A stretch of 64,000 nucleotides of DNA from assembly GCF_000003815.2 (NCBI RefSeq), contig NC_049979.1, positions 9,446,267 to 9,510,266 on the forward strand. Direction: 5' to 3'. The DNA comes from Branchiostoma floridae (lineage: Eukaryota > Chordata > Leptocardii > Amphioxiformes > Branchiostomatidae). Shown one piece after another: positions 12,301 through 27,300 of this stretch (positions are counted from its first letter, which is position 1; every line of letters begins with the position of its first letter). Under the pieces are notes generated by a model. It was not told where the DNA came from. It saw nothing but the letters and a program-made list of their open reading frames with translations, and did no database searches. The translations under genes and the position numbers were made by a program.

Positions 12301-15300
12301 GGTCCCACCTGTAGCCCCTCTACAGGCAGCTCCAGCTCAACACTGTACTGGTCTCCTCCTCCCAACTGGCTCCCAGTCTGTAAAAACAACACAAAATACA
12401 TGTATATGATGAATTCAAAAATCATACTGAAATGAAAATATTATGGAAAATTCAAGTGTGTTGAAAGATCTTTGTGACCAAAGCGATAAGGATCCCCAAA
12501 AATCCAAGTTGGAACAAGAATTGCTTAAATCTTTCCCAAGACTTACTGATGAGCGATGTCTGGACCTCCTGGGTTTACTGAGGGACTCGATGATCTGTAG
12601 ACAGTACAGGAGCTTGTGAGGGTTGTCCTGGCCCAGGGTTCGGCTCCAGTGGTCAGCAGGCAGCTGGTCATCACTGCCTCCCGCCTCCGTGTCCTTTGCC
12701 TCTGCTGGAGGGGAGACCTGTGGCCAGGGGGCAGCGGTTTAGGGATTGGGATACTATGTTGTTCTTGCTGATGCTTTTTCAATGGACAACACAACCAAGA
12801 CAATTTTCGTAATATCACTCTGATATGTCTATTTTGATCGACTCTAATAGCTTGATGGGTAATAATTTTGTGGTCTGCCAAAAAACAACCGATCTACTTT
12901 TTCTAGGAATTCCAACATCTTGATTCTTGGGCTACATACAAGTTTACAAGCCGTAGCAAAGCCCCATTGTAAAGCTCCCTTATTATACTAGTTATAGAAC
13001 TGAGAAGAAACCACTGCAGTCTAAATCGTATTGACATCTGAATCCTGGATCTGAAGCATTTAAAGCTTTTGGAGTCACAACAACATACAAACGCTACTGA
13101 AATGTTCGGCACATCTAAATCTATCAAACTCAAAGTTTCATTTCTAGACTGAAGGTTCTGGACCATTTGTGACTGCATGCACAGTTCTGGAGCACCATGC
13201 TGGAGCTGGTAGTGACACAGTAGCCATGCCCACCTTCCTGATGCCCCTTGTGAAGGCGTTGAGCAGGTCTCGGCAGGTGGGCAGCAGCATGAGCAGCTCC
13301 CACACCTTGTGGGACAGCAGCTGACCTCGGTTCTCCAGTGCCAGCTTGGCCTTCATCACCTCCTCACTGTCCCCCTCCTGGAACCAAACAACCTTCAGCT
13401 GTGGGCTTTTAAGTCATTCTCTCATGCAGCTTATGTTTAATTTAAGAACCGAGCTGCTGTTTGCATGATCAAACATTCCTCTGCTCCTGATTTAGAACTC
13501 CATCAAAAGAAGCTGCATTCTGATGTTTGCTACAAGGTAACTACGACATGCCATTGTGCAACACTCAAAACATTTCCCAGGTGATACTTTTCAACCAAAA
13601 GATTCTTAAGCCTTTCTCTGATTTAGAGAAACATTGCATACAAGATGATGATACTGCAATTGTACTCCCAAACATGCATACTTGGCCCCAAGAGGACATT
13701 GTTTTATTCTGAGTTTGGAAAAACAATAATCAATATACATCATCCTGTTGTACATGTGTGTATGTTCATTCACTCTCTAGTTAAGAGGGTTCAGAGCAGG
13801 GTGGTCTCCAGCTTTGAAATTTTTTCCCTCCCACTCATTGTTTGGGAGCCCATGTTGTTGATTTTCCTGTAAAATTTGTCATTTTAAGCTTTTGAAAACA
13901 CATTTCCATCAATTTCATGTACTAAAGTTTTATTTATCAACAAGAACAGGATGCCCCCTGACCTTCCCGGGGCAGGCCCAGGTGCTGAGCAGCTGCAGCA
14001 GGTTCATCAGGTTGTCGAAGTGCGGCTCCTGCAGCAGCAGCAGCATGGGCAGGTTGTCCCGCGGGGGCTCCGGCAGCAGGGAGGGCGGCAGCAGGAAACT
14101 CTCCTGACGTCTGCTCTGGGGGCGAGGGTTGCCGACCGACACAAACACCAACTAGAGAGGAGACAAGAAATAATCCAGTCACAATAAGGCTCACTATATC
14201 AGGGAATGTCATATTTGGATAATATTAGTGTCTGAAATTCTTCCAGTTAAGGTTTAGGTAGGGAAATAGGACCTGATGAAGAAATATGATTTTGAGTTGG
14301 ATCAAAAGGCTACTAATGTCATAGACTGACAAAGTCAGTCCCAAAGTCAAAGAAGATGTGAAAGAATGGGAAAAAAAGAATCTATTGTTTGGTTCAGTCA
14401 TTTGTTCAACCTTCCTGACCACTTAGATCTTATAATGAAAGCAACATTTTCTTTGCTGCCAAGCTTTATTGTTAGTTAAATACTTGCCAGTTTTTTGGGG
14501 TCCCTAGAAAATGTCATCCATAAAATCATATCAACATGGCCTAGTGAATAAAACAAGAAATTCACAAAAATTCTAACAGAGGTCTGACCATGATTTCCTG
14601 TTCTACCTGTAGGTCCTTGAAGCCCATCTCCTGCAGGGTCTTCTCGTCCATGTTCTCTGCCGTGAGCTCCCTCCCCTGGGAGATCATCCTCACCGGACCC
14701 TGCAGGGAGCTGCCGAACAGGGCCGCCATGGCTGCAGAGGAGTCCTGGGAGGAGCTGGGCACCTGGCCCTGACTGGACAGGTGCTCGAACCAGTGGGTCA
14801 CCTCTGCTCTCAGGTCAGCCACCAGGTCCTGGGAGTCCATCTCTATGGTCAGCTAATGGGTGAGAAGTAAGGATATAGAATATAGGTAATATTTAAAAGT
14901 ACTGTACATGATTTCACTTTTTTTAATGTACAAAATTAGGGGATACACTATGACTCTTGTTATAGTTTCACTTCACAAGATAGATATTAATGCATTTTTC
15001 ACACTTCCGAGGCAAATAAGGATATTCTATTTCTGAACAATGGCAAAGATATAAAAGATGTGTACATGTTTTATCGACATAAATTCAATTTCTTTTCTAC
15101 TCATTGATTAAGGTAATGAAAAGGGGGAACAGTTTATCTTGAATCAACTTCACAATACAGTGTATGGTCAATCTTCTTTGTTTTGTCATGCATCATGGAT
15201 GACTTGTTAACTTCTGCATTTCAACAGAAGACATTGTTGCAGGCAACAACATTTCACTTTCATGACACCTGGACGCATATCTTTAATTATACTTTCATCT

Positions 15301-18300
15301 CGACATCTGTCAACACCACAAAACACTCATTCATCCTTATACCACATTTCCTCTTGCAGAAAAACCATTTGTTTGTCCACGTTCATTTCTACTCCTACCC
15401 CCACAAGTTTCAGGACTGTCCTTACCTTGTCTGTCATGCCAGCTGGTTGACACACCACGTGGATCTTGGAGTTGTTCCTGTTGTTGAAGTACTTCTGATG
15501 GCTGAGGATCCCCCGACCCTGCAGCTGCCACATCCGCATGTGGTACGTGTACCTTGGGGACAGTTATGTAGAACATTAGGACTTCCTGACTGTACAGTCA
15601 AACCTGTACTAGTGACCATCTCAATATAAGGTCCACCTAGCCAATGCGACCAGTTCTTGGTGGTCCCTAGTAAGATAATTTTGACAATTGACAAAAGCAT
15701 CAAGAATCCTGTTCATAGTCAGACCACCTGTTCATGCAAATATACATTTTTTGTATATCAGACTATTTTAGTCCCCTGAGTGGCCTTCTTGGTAAATTTA
15801 CCAACTCTACATGAAAGATCTTTGTGAAGATGTACAGTACAGATCAAGAACCAACCTCCTTCTGAAGACCTCCAAGTGAGACTTGAGAAGATCCAGGCCT
15901 CTCTCAAGAACCAGGAGACTGGAACCTGGGCACTGCAAACATCCAAGCTCAAAGTTACAGCAGGTTTAAGACATACATTGGTGTATACTTGACAAGTTGT
16001 AATCAATAAGTGGACAAATTTTAATTAGGGGTTTCCTTTGTTTTCTACATGTTAATGGAAAACATCAGAGATAACTGGAAACGAGCGTACCCTGTTTAGT
16101 GTAGCTGACACCTTGAGCAGACTGTCCATACATCTCTTCACAAACTCGTGTTCCCGTTCCAGGTTTCCATTTCCAGCTGGAAACAGAGACTCGTGTTACA
16201 TGAATAACATGCATTTCATGATACACCCATGTACATGTACTTTGATGGGAACTATTATTCACTTTTACATGGCACCGTATATTTGCAAAACAAACCTGAT
16301 CGTACAATTGGAAAGTTTAGAAAGCTACAGAATTATATCAAACTCATTGACTAGGTTTCTTATTAAGGACACTTTCCAAAGCTGAATATCTAAAAACATT
16401 ATTCTAAAATGCACACATACGTCTCACCTTTGCATTGGAAAAATTTCAAAGAGTAAATCTCATAGACAATATTACTGCTACTGGTACATGATAGGATGAG
16501 ATTACTAGTTGTACCATTGATGTAGAAGTTGTTGATATACTGGATGGCTGCCTGGCTGACATCAGGGTCCCTGGCTCTCAGGGCGATCCCCCATAGCTGC
16601 TGCATACCCAGGTCCTGGGGAAGGGAAACGGCAAGGCACACTCATTCAAACTGCACACAGTCAGCAAGGCACACTCATTCAAACTGCACACAGTCAGCAA
16701 AAAGCAAATGTAGTAGTACGGATGTTAACTTATTGAGTCAATCTTCAGATGTCCTCAAGACAAATCACACTCATTTAAAATGACCGACTGTGTAAACATT
16801 ACAATTCAAATTCAAAAAAAGGCAAAGACTGAAAGGGCATCTCTTTTCCCAAAGTCAGAAAGACAATGCTCAAAGCAAGCTAAAATCACTGACAACAAGG
16901 ATATGAGATGCAGGGGTCACAAAGCCTTCCCCTTCGCCTTTTTTTAAGTGGGAAATTCTCAAGGGCACAACATTGTGGCCTGTCAGAGGTTTGAACCCAG
17001 GACCTCCTGATTCTGGGATAAACACTGTAACCATTAAGTTACACATAATCTAATAAAAACAAAAGGCTTACATCCAGAGCAGGCATGTCTGGAGAGGGGC
17101 TGACCATCCTGGCTAATGTGCACAGCTGTTGGAACAGATTCAGGCCTGTCATGGTGATGGTCTCAGGCTGGAGACCTGGCATCTAGGGCACACAAGACAA
17201 AAAATGATTATCATTCTTGTCCTTAATGAATGTCAAAATGTATGACAAAATGATTCTGACAGCTATCAAACTGTTATAGTTCTTCTTTGCTCTTGTCTGA
17301 GATTTTTGGTCCTCATTTTCAAAAGTAACAGTGACAAACAGTATAAGAACAAAGAAATAGAAACATAATAGGAATATCCTTTATACAAGAAGCCTAGACT
17401 CATGAGGCACCTCCAATACATGGTAGTTTATGCATGAGAAAACACACAATGGAGTATGGCATTGGAAGGAAGACGCTGTACAGTTGTACCTTCTCCACAA
17501 AGATGTGTTTAAAGGTGTCCAGAGACATGGCATGTTGGTCCTTGTTGCGTGCCTGGTTCAGGAACCAGTTCAGGGCCTCGTCCCCCACCTCAGGGTCGGT
17601 GGCCAGGCAGTTCCACAGGGTGTCCACCTGCTCAAGGGTCAAACCTGCAGAGAACACACAGCTGCCATCAGAAACTACCACTACTAATTTAAGGAGGCTG
17701 ACTGACTACAGACTGTACAATACGAGACAGGAGTTTATTATTGTTGAAGGAACAACTGACAACTTGAGCAGTAACGCTAAGAAAAAATTATGAAAACATC
17801 AACTCGTATAACTCCAAATCTAGAAGTCAGGCTTTGCCTTGACATCCACAATCAGCACAGATCATAAGCTAACAATCATTTCCTTTGAAAAACACCCTAC
17901 AATCCCAACAATCACTGTAAACAAGAAGAGCACTTTTTTGAACACTTACGGAATGTTTCAGGAGAAGCCAATGATGAGAAGACGAAGGTGAGAAACTGGA
18001 GCCTGGCCTGCACTTCTGTCATGTGTGTGTACCTGAGAATGGGAGCAATTGAGAATCAGTTACAAATCACTTCTCACATACATTAACACACAAACACACA
18101 CACCTAAAGGCATGCAGTTAGGGAAGCAAATGTCTCATCATATTTGTTGAGAAAACTTACAGAGGGTTCTTTGGGGCCTTTCCCTCCTTCACAGATGTGG
18201 TGTAGGCGACCAGGTTGTTGAAGAAGTGGTGCATCATTTGACGCTGCTCTTCCGCCCACCTTGAATATGTCATATTTGTTAATGGTAAACGGATTACAAA

Positions 18301-21300
18301 ACAATATCGACAAATTTCACCAGCACATATCTACTGAATCACACATGTCTATGAAAGCAAAGTTACATACATGTAGTGCATGCACGCTTTTTCAGGCAAA
18401 GTTAAATCTTACTTAAGAATGACCATACTTACATGGTAATCCAGTGGGTATCGTAAGTATTCCTGTACTGTTGGAAGGAGCCAAACAGCTTGGGCAGCAG
18501 TCTTAGGGACACCACAACAGAGCTGCCACAGTGAAGTATGAAACAACAACAGTCATCAAAATACTGCAAGGATTAGGAATGGCCAACAGCTAATGCTACG
18601 AGACATGACACCAGAGGACAATCTCCACATGGTAGTTACTTTCTACCAATCACTTTTCTAAATCAAAAACATAGATGCATCTACTTATGAAAGTTGAACC
18701 CCCATATCACTAGAGTAACTTTTTATGGGATGACACAACAAACAGAAAACCATTGCACTGTAAGTGAAATACAGTACATGCAATATGCTTACAACCATAT
18801 ATAGAACCAAGCTACATCTGCCTGCAAAATAAAATTACAATCTCACATGAGGAGCTTATTCTTAAGATGAGAAATCAGTTACAGTTCCCACCTGTTGTTG
18901 GCCAGGTTCTCCAGACATCCCTCGATGAAGCGCATCCTGATCTGCCTGTCTGTGAACCAGCACACTAGTGAGCACAGCAGCTTCTCAGCCTCCACCGCCA
19001 GACCTTCTCCTAGATGGACCTGTGGGTGGGAGGGGGGCACTCTGGCTTTCAAGTAATCCTACATCAAGGGCAGGTGTTTAACAGCTAACCAGTACAGCTA
19101 AACATGACAGCTGGATATTTGCTAGGGACTATGGCAAACTGGCAAATCATGACATATGAGTCGTTTCATGAACATACATCCTGTCTTCCACTTGCCTCAA
19201 TCGCCCTTGCTTCACAATGAACTTCAAACACCTGTTTTCCCTTTATTTCAAAATTCAAACTCTTTGGACTTGCAGGTCCTATTTTTCATTATTTCCAAAT
19301 AGATGACCTGATATCCACAAAAAAGGACTTACAGCACTATGGTCCTGCACCAGCTCCCAGAGCAGGGTGTTGGTGGGCTTGCACACCTCCTCGAAGTTGA
19401 ACTCGTTGGCATGCTTCTTGTGTCTGCCTGGAGACTGGTGGTGGTGATGGTGGTGGTGGTGCAGATGTCCTGTGCACATTTGTTATAATACAACATGTTA
19501 AAATCAAAAATATAAACTTAAGTGCCTCCACAATCTTGAAATGTGTTTAAAAAGGATGTGATTTTATTTCTGCAGTTTTCATGGTTACCTCTGTGACACT
19601 GCAAATGTGTTTTGAATTTAAACTGTACGGTAGTTTCCACTGCAAAAATTCAACCACTGCAAAAACAATTTTGCCATTTGACACAAGTCTTAAGAATCTT
19701 TTCTATATAGACCACCTGCCCATATAGACCAGATCTTACTGTTCCCCAGAGTGGTCATTTTGTACAGGTTTGACTGTACTTAGTAGATGTCTCATTCTGT
19801 TTCATGGACAAGAACAACTGGCACACACATTTCAAGTAGAGCTGACTAACCTTGATGCGGTAAGTGACTGTGGTACATGGAGGCCATGTTAGCCAGGTGC
19901 TGGTGCATCTGTGAGCTGAGCTGGGCGTGAGCATTGATCTGTGCCAGCTCCTCCTCACAGCCCGAGTCCTCACCCTCGAAGTCTGCCATGTTCTTCTCCG
20001 ACTTGTTACTGATCTGTGAGCTGCTGCAGCTGATCTCATCTGGGCTCAGGATGTCCTCCATTAGGTTACTGGTGGGGACAGAAGGAAAGAGTTGCTTCAG
20101 GTATATTGCAATCTTGTGGGTTAGGGTGTTTTGCCCAGAATCAAGAGGCCCAGAGTTCAAACTTCTAACAGCCCCTTGATGAATTTCCCACTTAAAAAAT
20201 GTTGTAGGGGATGTCTCTGAGTAGGCTTTGGGCTGATGACTACTAGCTTCAATTGAAAAGAGTTTAAATCTACCACTGAAATTACCACTGAAATTTACAG
20301 TCAATTGAAAGTAGCTAAACAATAACATCAAGAAAATCGACACTGCTTAAGAGGATGTAGTCCCTTATACCTGGCACAAGATTTCTAGCATTTTAGCATA
20401 TCATGTTGGACTTATGTTTCCTCACCTCCTAGTATGGTGAATGAAGCCCCTACAATCATAGATCTCTGTCTCCATGCTGTCCTCCAGCATCTCCTGGGAG
20501 TGGGACGTCTGGCTCAGCATCTGCTCCTCCTGTGTGAGCCCCGAACAGTCCTCCTTTTTCTGCGGTGTACTGGTGATGGTGGGAGGATCATCATCCTCCT
20601 CCTCTTCATTTCCTGCTGCTATCTTATCTACAGTTGGCACAGTCGCAACATGTTCTCCCTTCTCCTTCTCCTCTCCCTTCTCACTGACATCCATGCTTTC
20701 ATCTTCCGCCCCTTTGGACAGCCGTTTCTTTTCTGCTGAACCCTTCTTTGATTTGATGGTCTTTTTCTGGGCTTTTCCCCCAGACCCTTTCTGCTTGGGG
20801 CTCTCCTCCTCCTCGCTGCTGGTGCTCTCAGTTTGCTCACTGTCGGCTCGCTTCCTGCCCGCCCTGGGACGTCTCCCGGTGGGCACTTCTGTGCTGGACT
20901 CCTCTGATCTTCCACCTGCCAAATGTACAAAGATTAACCAAAAATTAATGAATGGACATAAACTTTGATCATGTTTTGTGATATTGTGTATGACTGTGTA
21001 TGGATACCACACTTTTTTTTAACGATGACTTAAGTCTTTGATTATGTTATTTGTATATTTTGTTTGACCCTTACCTTTTCCCTTATGACCTCAATGAAAA
21101 AGAGCCCTGCAGGCCCATTTGAGCTTCTTTCGGATAAAGAAAGGCTCAAACAAACTAGCATCACTACTTTCACCTCTAATATTTTTATGTATGTCAATCC
21201 ACATTCCAGCTCTTTGTTAGCACTTACTAAAATCAGTCATTCAACATCTGTTGCACTGTGGGCAAAGCAGTAACGAACATGACATTTAAATCAACCCTCG

Positions 21301-24300
21301 CTGCCCTGTGACCCGTCGCTGCCCTGGCTGTGCGTGCTGTGTTCGCTGCTGAAGCTCCCCTCCTGCCCACTCTAACATCTGTTACATTGGGAGCAAAGCA
21401 GTAACGAAGATAACATTTAAACCAACCCTCGCTGCCCTGCGACCCGTCGCTGCCCTGGCTGTGCGTGCTGTGTTCGCTGCTGAAGCTCCCCTCCTGCCCA
21501 CTCTAACATCTGTTACATTGCGAGCAAAGCAGTAACGAATATGATGTTTAAACCAACCCTCGCTGCCCTGCGACCCGTCGCTGCCCTGGCTGTGCGTGCT
21601 GTGTTCGCTGCTGAAGCTCCCCTCCTGCCCACTCTAACATCTGTTACATTGTGAGCAAAGCAGTAACGAATATGATGTTTAAACCAACCCTCGCTGCCCT
21701 GCGACCCGTCACTCCCCTGGCTGTGCGTGCTGTGTTCGCTGCTGAAGCTCCCCTCCCGCCCGCTCTCCCCCTCCTCCCCACTGCTGCTGCCATCAGACTG
21801 GGCGCTGGGCTGCGTCTCCCTGCTCACGTCCAGGCTCTGCTCCAGGGAGGACTCCTCCTGGCTGCTGGGCTCATGGTCCTCCTAACACACCGGATTCCAA
21901 CATACATCAATTTGTCTCCACCTTAGCTATCTACAGTAAGTAGTTCGATATGGGCTGTTCCAGATAGATAAATACAACCAAACAGGTTGCCATAAACAGT
22001 AGACTGAGAGAGGACTAACACGCATTTCATTATTTCATACATGTACAGTAGAAGTTCTTTAATTGCACACCCCATTTGTACTGGTATGTACTAGGCCATA
22101 CCAATTTGGGATTTGATGCAATTAACAGAAGTGTGTGGTAATCTGTTGTACAATTAACTAGCTTCTATCGTACATGTACTTAAACTAACCACCCCCACTG
22201 GAACAGCCCTATGTCGTTAGTTACACAATAATGGTTTTTACAAAAGTGCAAACTATTATACTTAACTGTGCATTTACTTGGAAATGGTGGAGTTAACAGT
22301 TTTATTCCCCAAATGAAACCAGGAATTTTACATTTATATCCTTTCGGTGTTGAAACAGACGTAGAAATAGTCAAGACTGGTTAGTAAATTTGAACGTAAC
22401 GTTGCCAGCTAGCTGGCTGGGACTGTGTGAGTTGGTGCCTTCACAGAGACAGTACAGAGACTTGGCGGACACTGTGAGACATGTGGACAGGACCAGACAC
22501 TAACTTCTGTGTGGCTGCAGGTTTCAATCCAGTACCAAATCGATAGCACATTCAGACAACTATTCATACCAATAGACAAGATATTTCTACAGTTATACAT
22601 GTAGAAGGTTTCTGTATTGTTTTCCTCACCCTTCTATGACTGGAGGTGGTTTGGACAAAGTTTTCTTTACAATTCCAGGGAGTAACAGTCTTAAGACATT
22701 CTCCAGGCTTAAAACAATCAAAATTTCTTACTTCCTTAAATCTAAGTTTGCTAATGTGTATGCCCAAAGTGCTTTTCTTCTCCCCCTTTTATTTTTCAAA
22801 TCAGTAGTCCATACACTCAGATATCCCAGTATTGTGTGCCCATACACTATGCGCTGTCTGTGTGCTATCCCCTTGGCGCTGGATATGAAGATCAGACCAC
22901 CCCCACATGCAAACCTCACCATCTCCATATAATGTTGGTGTAGATGATGATGGTGACATACATGCCCCTGGGCCAGCCTGTGGCCAGGCTTGTGGCCCTG
23001 TCTACGTTCCCTGCCCTCCCCGTGACCGTGGTGGACGTGATGGTGGTGGTGATGGTGGTGCATGTGCTCGTTCTCCTGCTCAGCATCGCTGCCGCCGCTG
23101 TGGCTGGGCTCCGCACTCACGCTGTTGTCCCCGCTACTGGTGCTCTGCTGGTCTGCCTGGCGATGGATGGAGGCTGGGGGGGACACAGCAGTCATCAACA
23201 CTGGCTCTGCTTCATAAGTTATGGTAAATCTTTAAAATGTTTGTGGTGGTTTTGTCTTTACACAGTTGTCAGTGACCTCTCCAACATGAAATCATAACAC
23301 CTTGAATAAACGTTTCCATAGCATCAATACTGTACATTTATTAAACTTAGAACAAAGAGGACACCCTCTTGTCCTTTCCTATTGCAACATTATGTTCCCA
23401 CAAAAAAATAATTTACAGTATTCAGGCTTTAGAATACTTTCTTTTCTCCACATCTACTCTAGCCCAGCTATTAATGTGCAAAATTATCTTAACTATAAAG
23501 GAGTTGTCATTCAATACCTCCAACATTTTGTACATGCTAAGGTAGCAGCTAAATTTCAGCTACAACTAACTTTCATATCTGATGCTGAAGTATACGGTTT
23601 TATTTGTACTTGAGCACACCTAAAACTGGTGTGTCATGCCAAACAGCAGTTTAATAGATACAGATACCTTTATCCAGAGTGCTTTTCAGCATCTGTGTGA
23701 ACGCTGGCTGACTGGCCTGCTGAGACTGCTGCATCATGTGTGCAGACAGCGCGTTACTCCAGATCACCTTGGTCAGCATGGAGGCCAGGTACAGCGTCTG
23801 CAGGGGGTAAATCATGCAAGTCTTCAGAATATTCATTATATACTAACTACCTTTAACTCTTAGTATTGCTTTGAAGAAGGCAGCAGAAAGACATTAGTAT
23901 TGTTGTGGGCAATGAACCTGGATACCCACCATTCAATTCTATCTCTTCAAAATCATATGCTGGAATACTTTTACTTTTAGCCCTGTAACTTTCTTCTGCA
24001 GTGGGCTAAGCCTAATGCTAACCCTAACCCTTACATGATCCCATACCCTAACCCCTACCTTGCCTTACCTCTTCCCTAACCCTAACCCTAACCCAAATAC
24101 TAACCCTTACCCTTAACCTTACCTGTAAAATCCTATCCAAGCCTGTACCCTGACCTTTACTTGAACCCTAACTCTAACCCTGACCCTAAGCAATAGGAAA
24201 CCTCATGTCCCCACCTGTTCTGTGTGTTGTGAAGGGTGCAGACTGGACACCAATTTGAGGAGGTGTTTCAGCAGGGCAGGCTCCAGATGTTTGATGAGGG

Positions 24301-27300
24301 CAGAGATCACCTCATGGACATACTTGCTGCTGTGTTTCAACTGAAACATCAACAAATACATGTAGTAACTTCTTCTGCTCAATGCAAACATAGAAGAATT
24401 AATTTCTATAGAATTACTACATCTGCATGGTCTATTGAGAAAAGAAACTATTCCAAAGGCCCCAGGTCAGTAAGTACGTAAGATATGCCAAAAGCAGTTA
24501 CTCAAGCAACTGATTATGATTTTGGAAACAGTCGGACGTTTCAGACAGCCATCTGGCGTCTTTTGTCAAGGACTAATTCTGTGACTAAATCGTCAGTGAC
24601 TAATTCTGTAGCTAACAAAAATATTCTCGTCGGTCCCACCTGCGCAGCTGCCCAGATGCAGTCCAGGTGCTGAGATGTCAGACAGCTCTCTGCTGCCATG
24701 AAGTTCAGAACCATCTGGCTTTGCTTCACCAACTAGCACAAGACAGAGCAAAAAACATGCTTAATGTTTACAAACTGACGTAAGGTATCTTTAAGTTGAT
24801 TTCCTGTGTATGGATTATAATATTGTTTCAACATCAGGAATCCTAGGTAAGTAGTAACTACAAACATGAAAGACAAGTCCTAAATTTTATTACTTAAAAT
24901 TGTTCAAACTCTAGAACTTTAAACACTGCAGTCTTGACACAAAAGAAGACAACATAATTTAGCTCATGCTCACCTCTATATGCATATTGGGCCCAAAGAT
25001 ATGTTCAACAATCTTATTCTGTACAAGCCATTCAGCAAGCTCATTGCTGTAGAAGAGAGAAACACACAGCTCATCAATTTTGGATAACACCACAAAAAGC
25101 ATCCAAAACAAATTTGAATCTGTAAATGCGATAGAATGGAAGAAATGTGTTGTTTCCAGACTAACCTTTCCACATCTACCATGGAGTCGTTGTTGCACAT
25201 CTCGGTAAAAACATGAACCTGGTTCTGGAAAACACAATGTTTCACAAGTTTAAGCATCAATTTATTACCACCTGAGGTCTGTGTGGCGCAATGGCTAGAG
25301 CGTTTGAATCAGAATCAATAGGTCCTGGGTTTGATACTCGCCTGCGTCGACCTTGTGCCCTTGGGAAAAGTACTTAACACGATATGCCCACCATGATGCC
25401 CACCTAGTCTCTTTGACATCTCTGTCAAAAAGTGTGCCAAAAACACACACGGATTTAATGCGCAAGTGTGCCAACACCTGCACATTTGCCACCGACCAAG
25501 ATCCGTAATGTTATTACCAGAAATATACAGACACAAAACACAATAATCAAAATAAGTTTTATATATTATATAAAAGAAAACTTATACCAAAAACAAACAC
25601 AACTATAAAACAGAAACATGAGAACCAGAAACAGTTTTACACAAGAAGTATGCACAGATCTATAAACTATGACTAGTCAACTACAATGGAAATTGCACAG
25701 TTTCCCCACTCACCGTGACCTGACTGAGGCCGGCCAGCCTCATGGTGAGGGTGGGTGAGGTGAAGTACTTGAAGGCCAGCTCGAGGCTGTCCCTGTCGAA
25801 CCCCATCTGGGAGTCCAGCGGTTCCTTCACCGCGCTCCACATCAGGTCAGCCATGTTCCGCGCCCCCGTCATCCGCAGGTCCTTCTCTGATAATCTGATT
25901 AGGTATCTGAAACAGGTAGTTTTTATTGTACATGACCAATCTTGTGGCAAATAAGGAATTCATGTAGTTTCAATCAAAACAATCTATAGGAACTGTTTGC
26001 CTCATAGTCATATTGTTTTCTGCTGGGTCTGATACAACATGTTAGTGTTGCTCTTTACAATGAACTGGTAAGTTTTTTTTAACGGGATTGTTTAAAGCAA
26101 GGTCATCAGACCACTTCAAGGCAATGTACTAAGGAGTTGGAAATAACAGAAGTTGGAATTTGGTGCACTTTCCTCCTTACAGTGTAAAAAGCTTTTCAGC
26201 ATCAAGTTTTCACTAATTATTGGGTCAGGCACCAGGGAGAAAGTTACTCCCCTTTATGAAGTCAAAGAATTCATGCACTATACAGCACACGTAGTAAGCG
26301 TTGATGCTAGACAACTGAAGTCAGCTAGCTACTCATCAAATACGTCCCCTAACCTGATGACATGCGGTCTCATGGGCAGGATGTACTGCATAACGGCAGG
26401 CAGGTGTAACCAGACGCGGACGTTCGAGACGAGGGCCACCATGGCGTGGGCCAGAGGGAAGGGCAGGAGCTCGGGGGTGACCTGCTCAAAACACTGCCTG
26501 ATGAGCAGCAGCCCGCCGTGTTCACACAGGTGGTAAACATTCTTCAGCAGGTACACAGGCACATCCACGTCCTGCAGAGGACAGCTGTGTTAAATGCTGT
26601 CTACACAACGCAATGCACATATATCTACACAGTCTTAGGCTTGACAAGTAAATTGTACTACCACAGAGCAAGTTCCCCTGGACATGGAGCTTACTGTAGT
26701 GCTAATATATGTGCAAATTCATCTTTCATACAATATCAATAAAAATATCACATACTGCTGTTAAACATCTGGATCAAGTATGAAGAGGAAAACAATATTC
26801 ATTCTTCAAAATATACCAGTAAAGCCACTAAAGGTCAAGAACTGAAGCCCAACTCACATTCATGTCGCAGTAGTTTCCTAATGCATTCCCCTCCTGTTGA
26901 GACAGGTCCTGTACATCATAGCAAAAAACGACTGATTAGAACTTCTGCATACATGTTTGTACGGTTAGGAAAAGTTTTAGACCGACGTGGCTCGAGTTAG
27001 GTTAATGCCAATTTATGCTTCCTTGCCGCTTGCGCAAGAAAAAAAACCTGTTTATCTATGAAATGGCTCAACAGCAAGTACCGGAATATACATACATGTA
27101 GGTGTTCCCAACTCACCTCAACTGATAAGTGAAAGTAGTGCTTGTAGCTGGTATACAGAGGAAACTGCATTTGGTAGATTTTAGCCACACAATGCAGAAG
27201 GCCCTCTCTCTCTTCAAGAGTCCATCTGACATCCATTCCATCCTTCTTAACCTCCCTCTCCCCTTCATTCTTATCATCAGCTTCTTCTTTAGCAGTCTCT

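Noticed and set aside
24085-24100. Chromosome end
   Set aside because: The CCCTAA run is short, degenerate and lies inside a gene.
25272-25345. tRNA gene
   Set aside because: A- and B-box-like sequences are present, but arms do not pair and a SINE tail follows.
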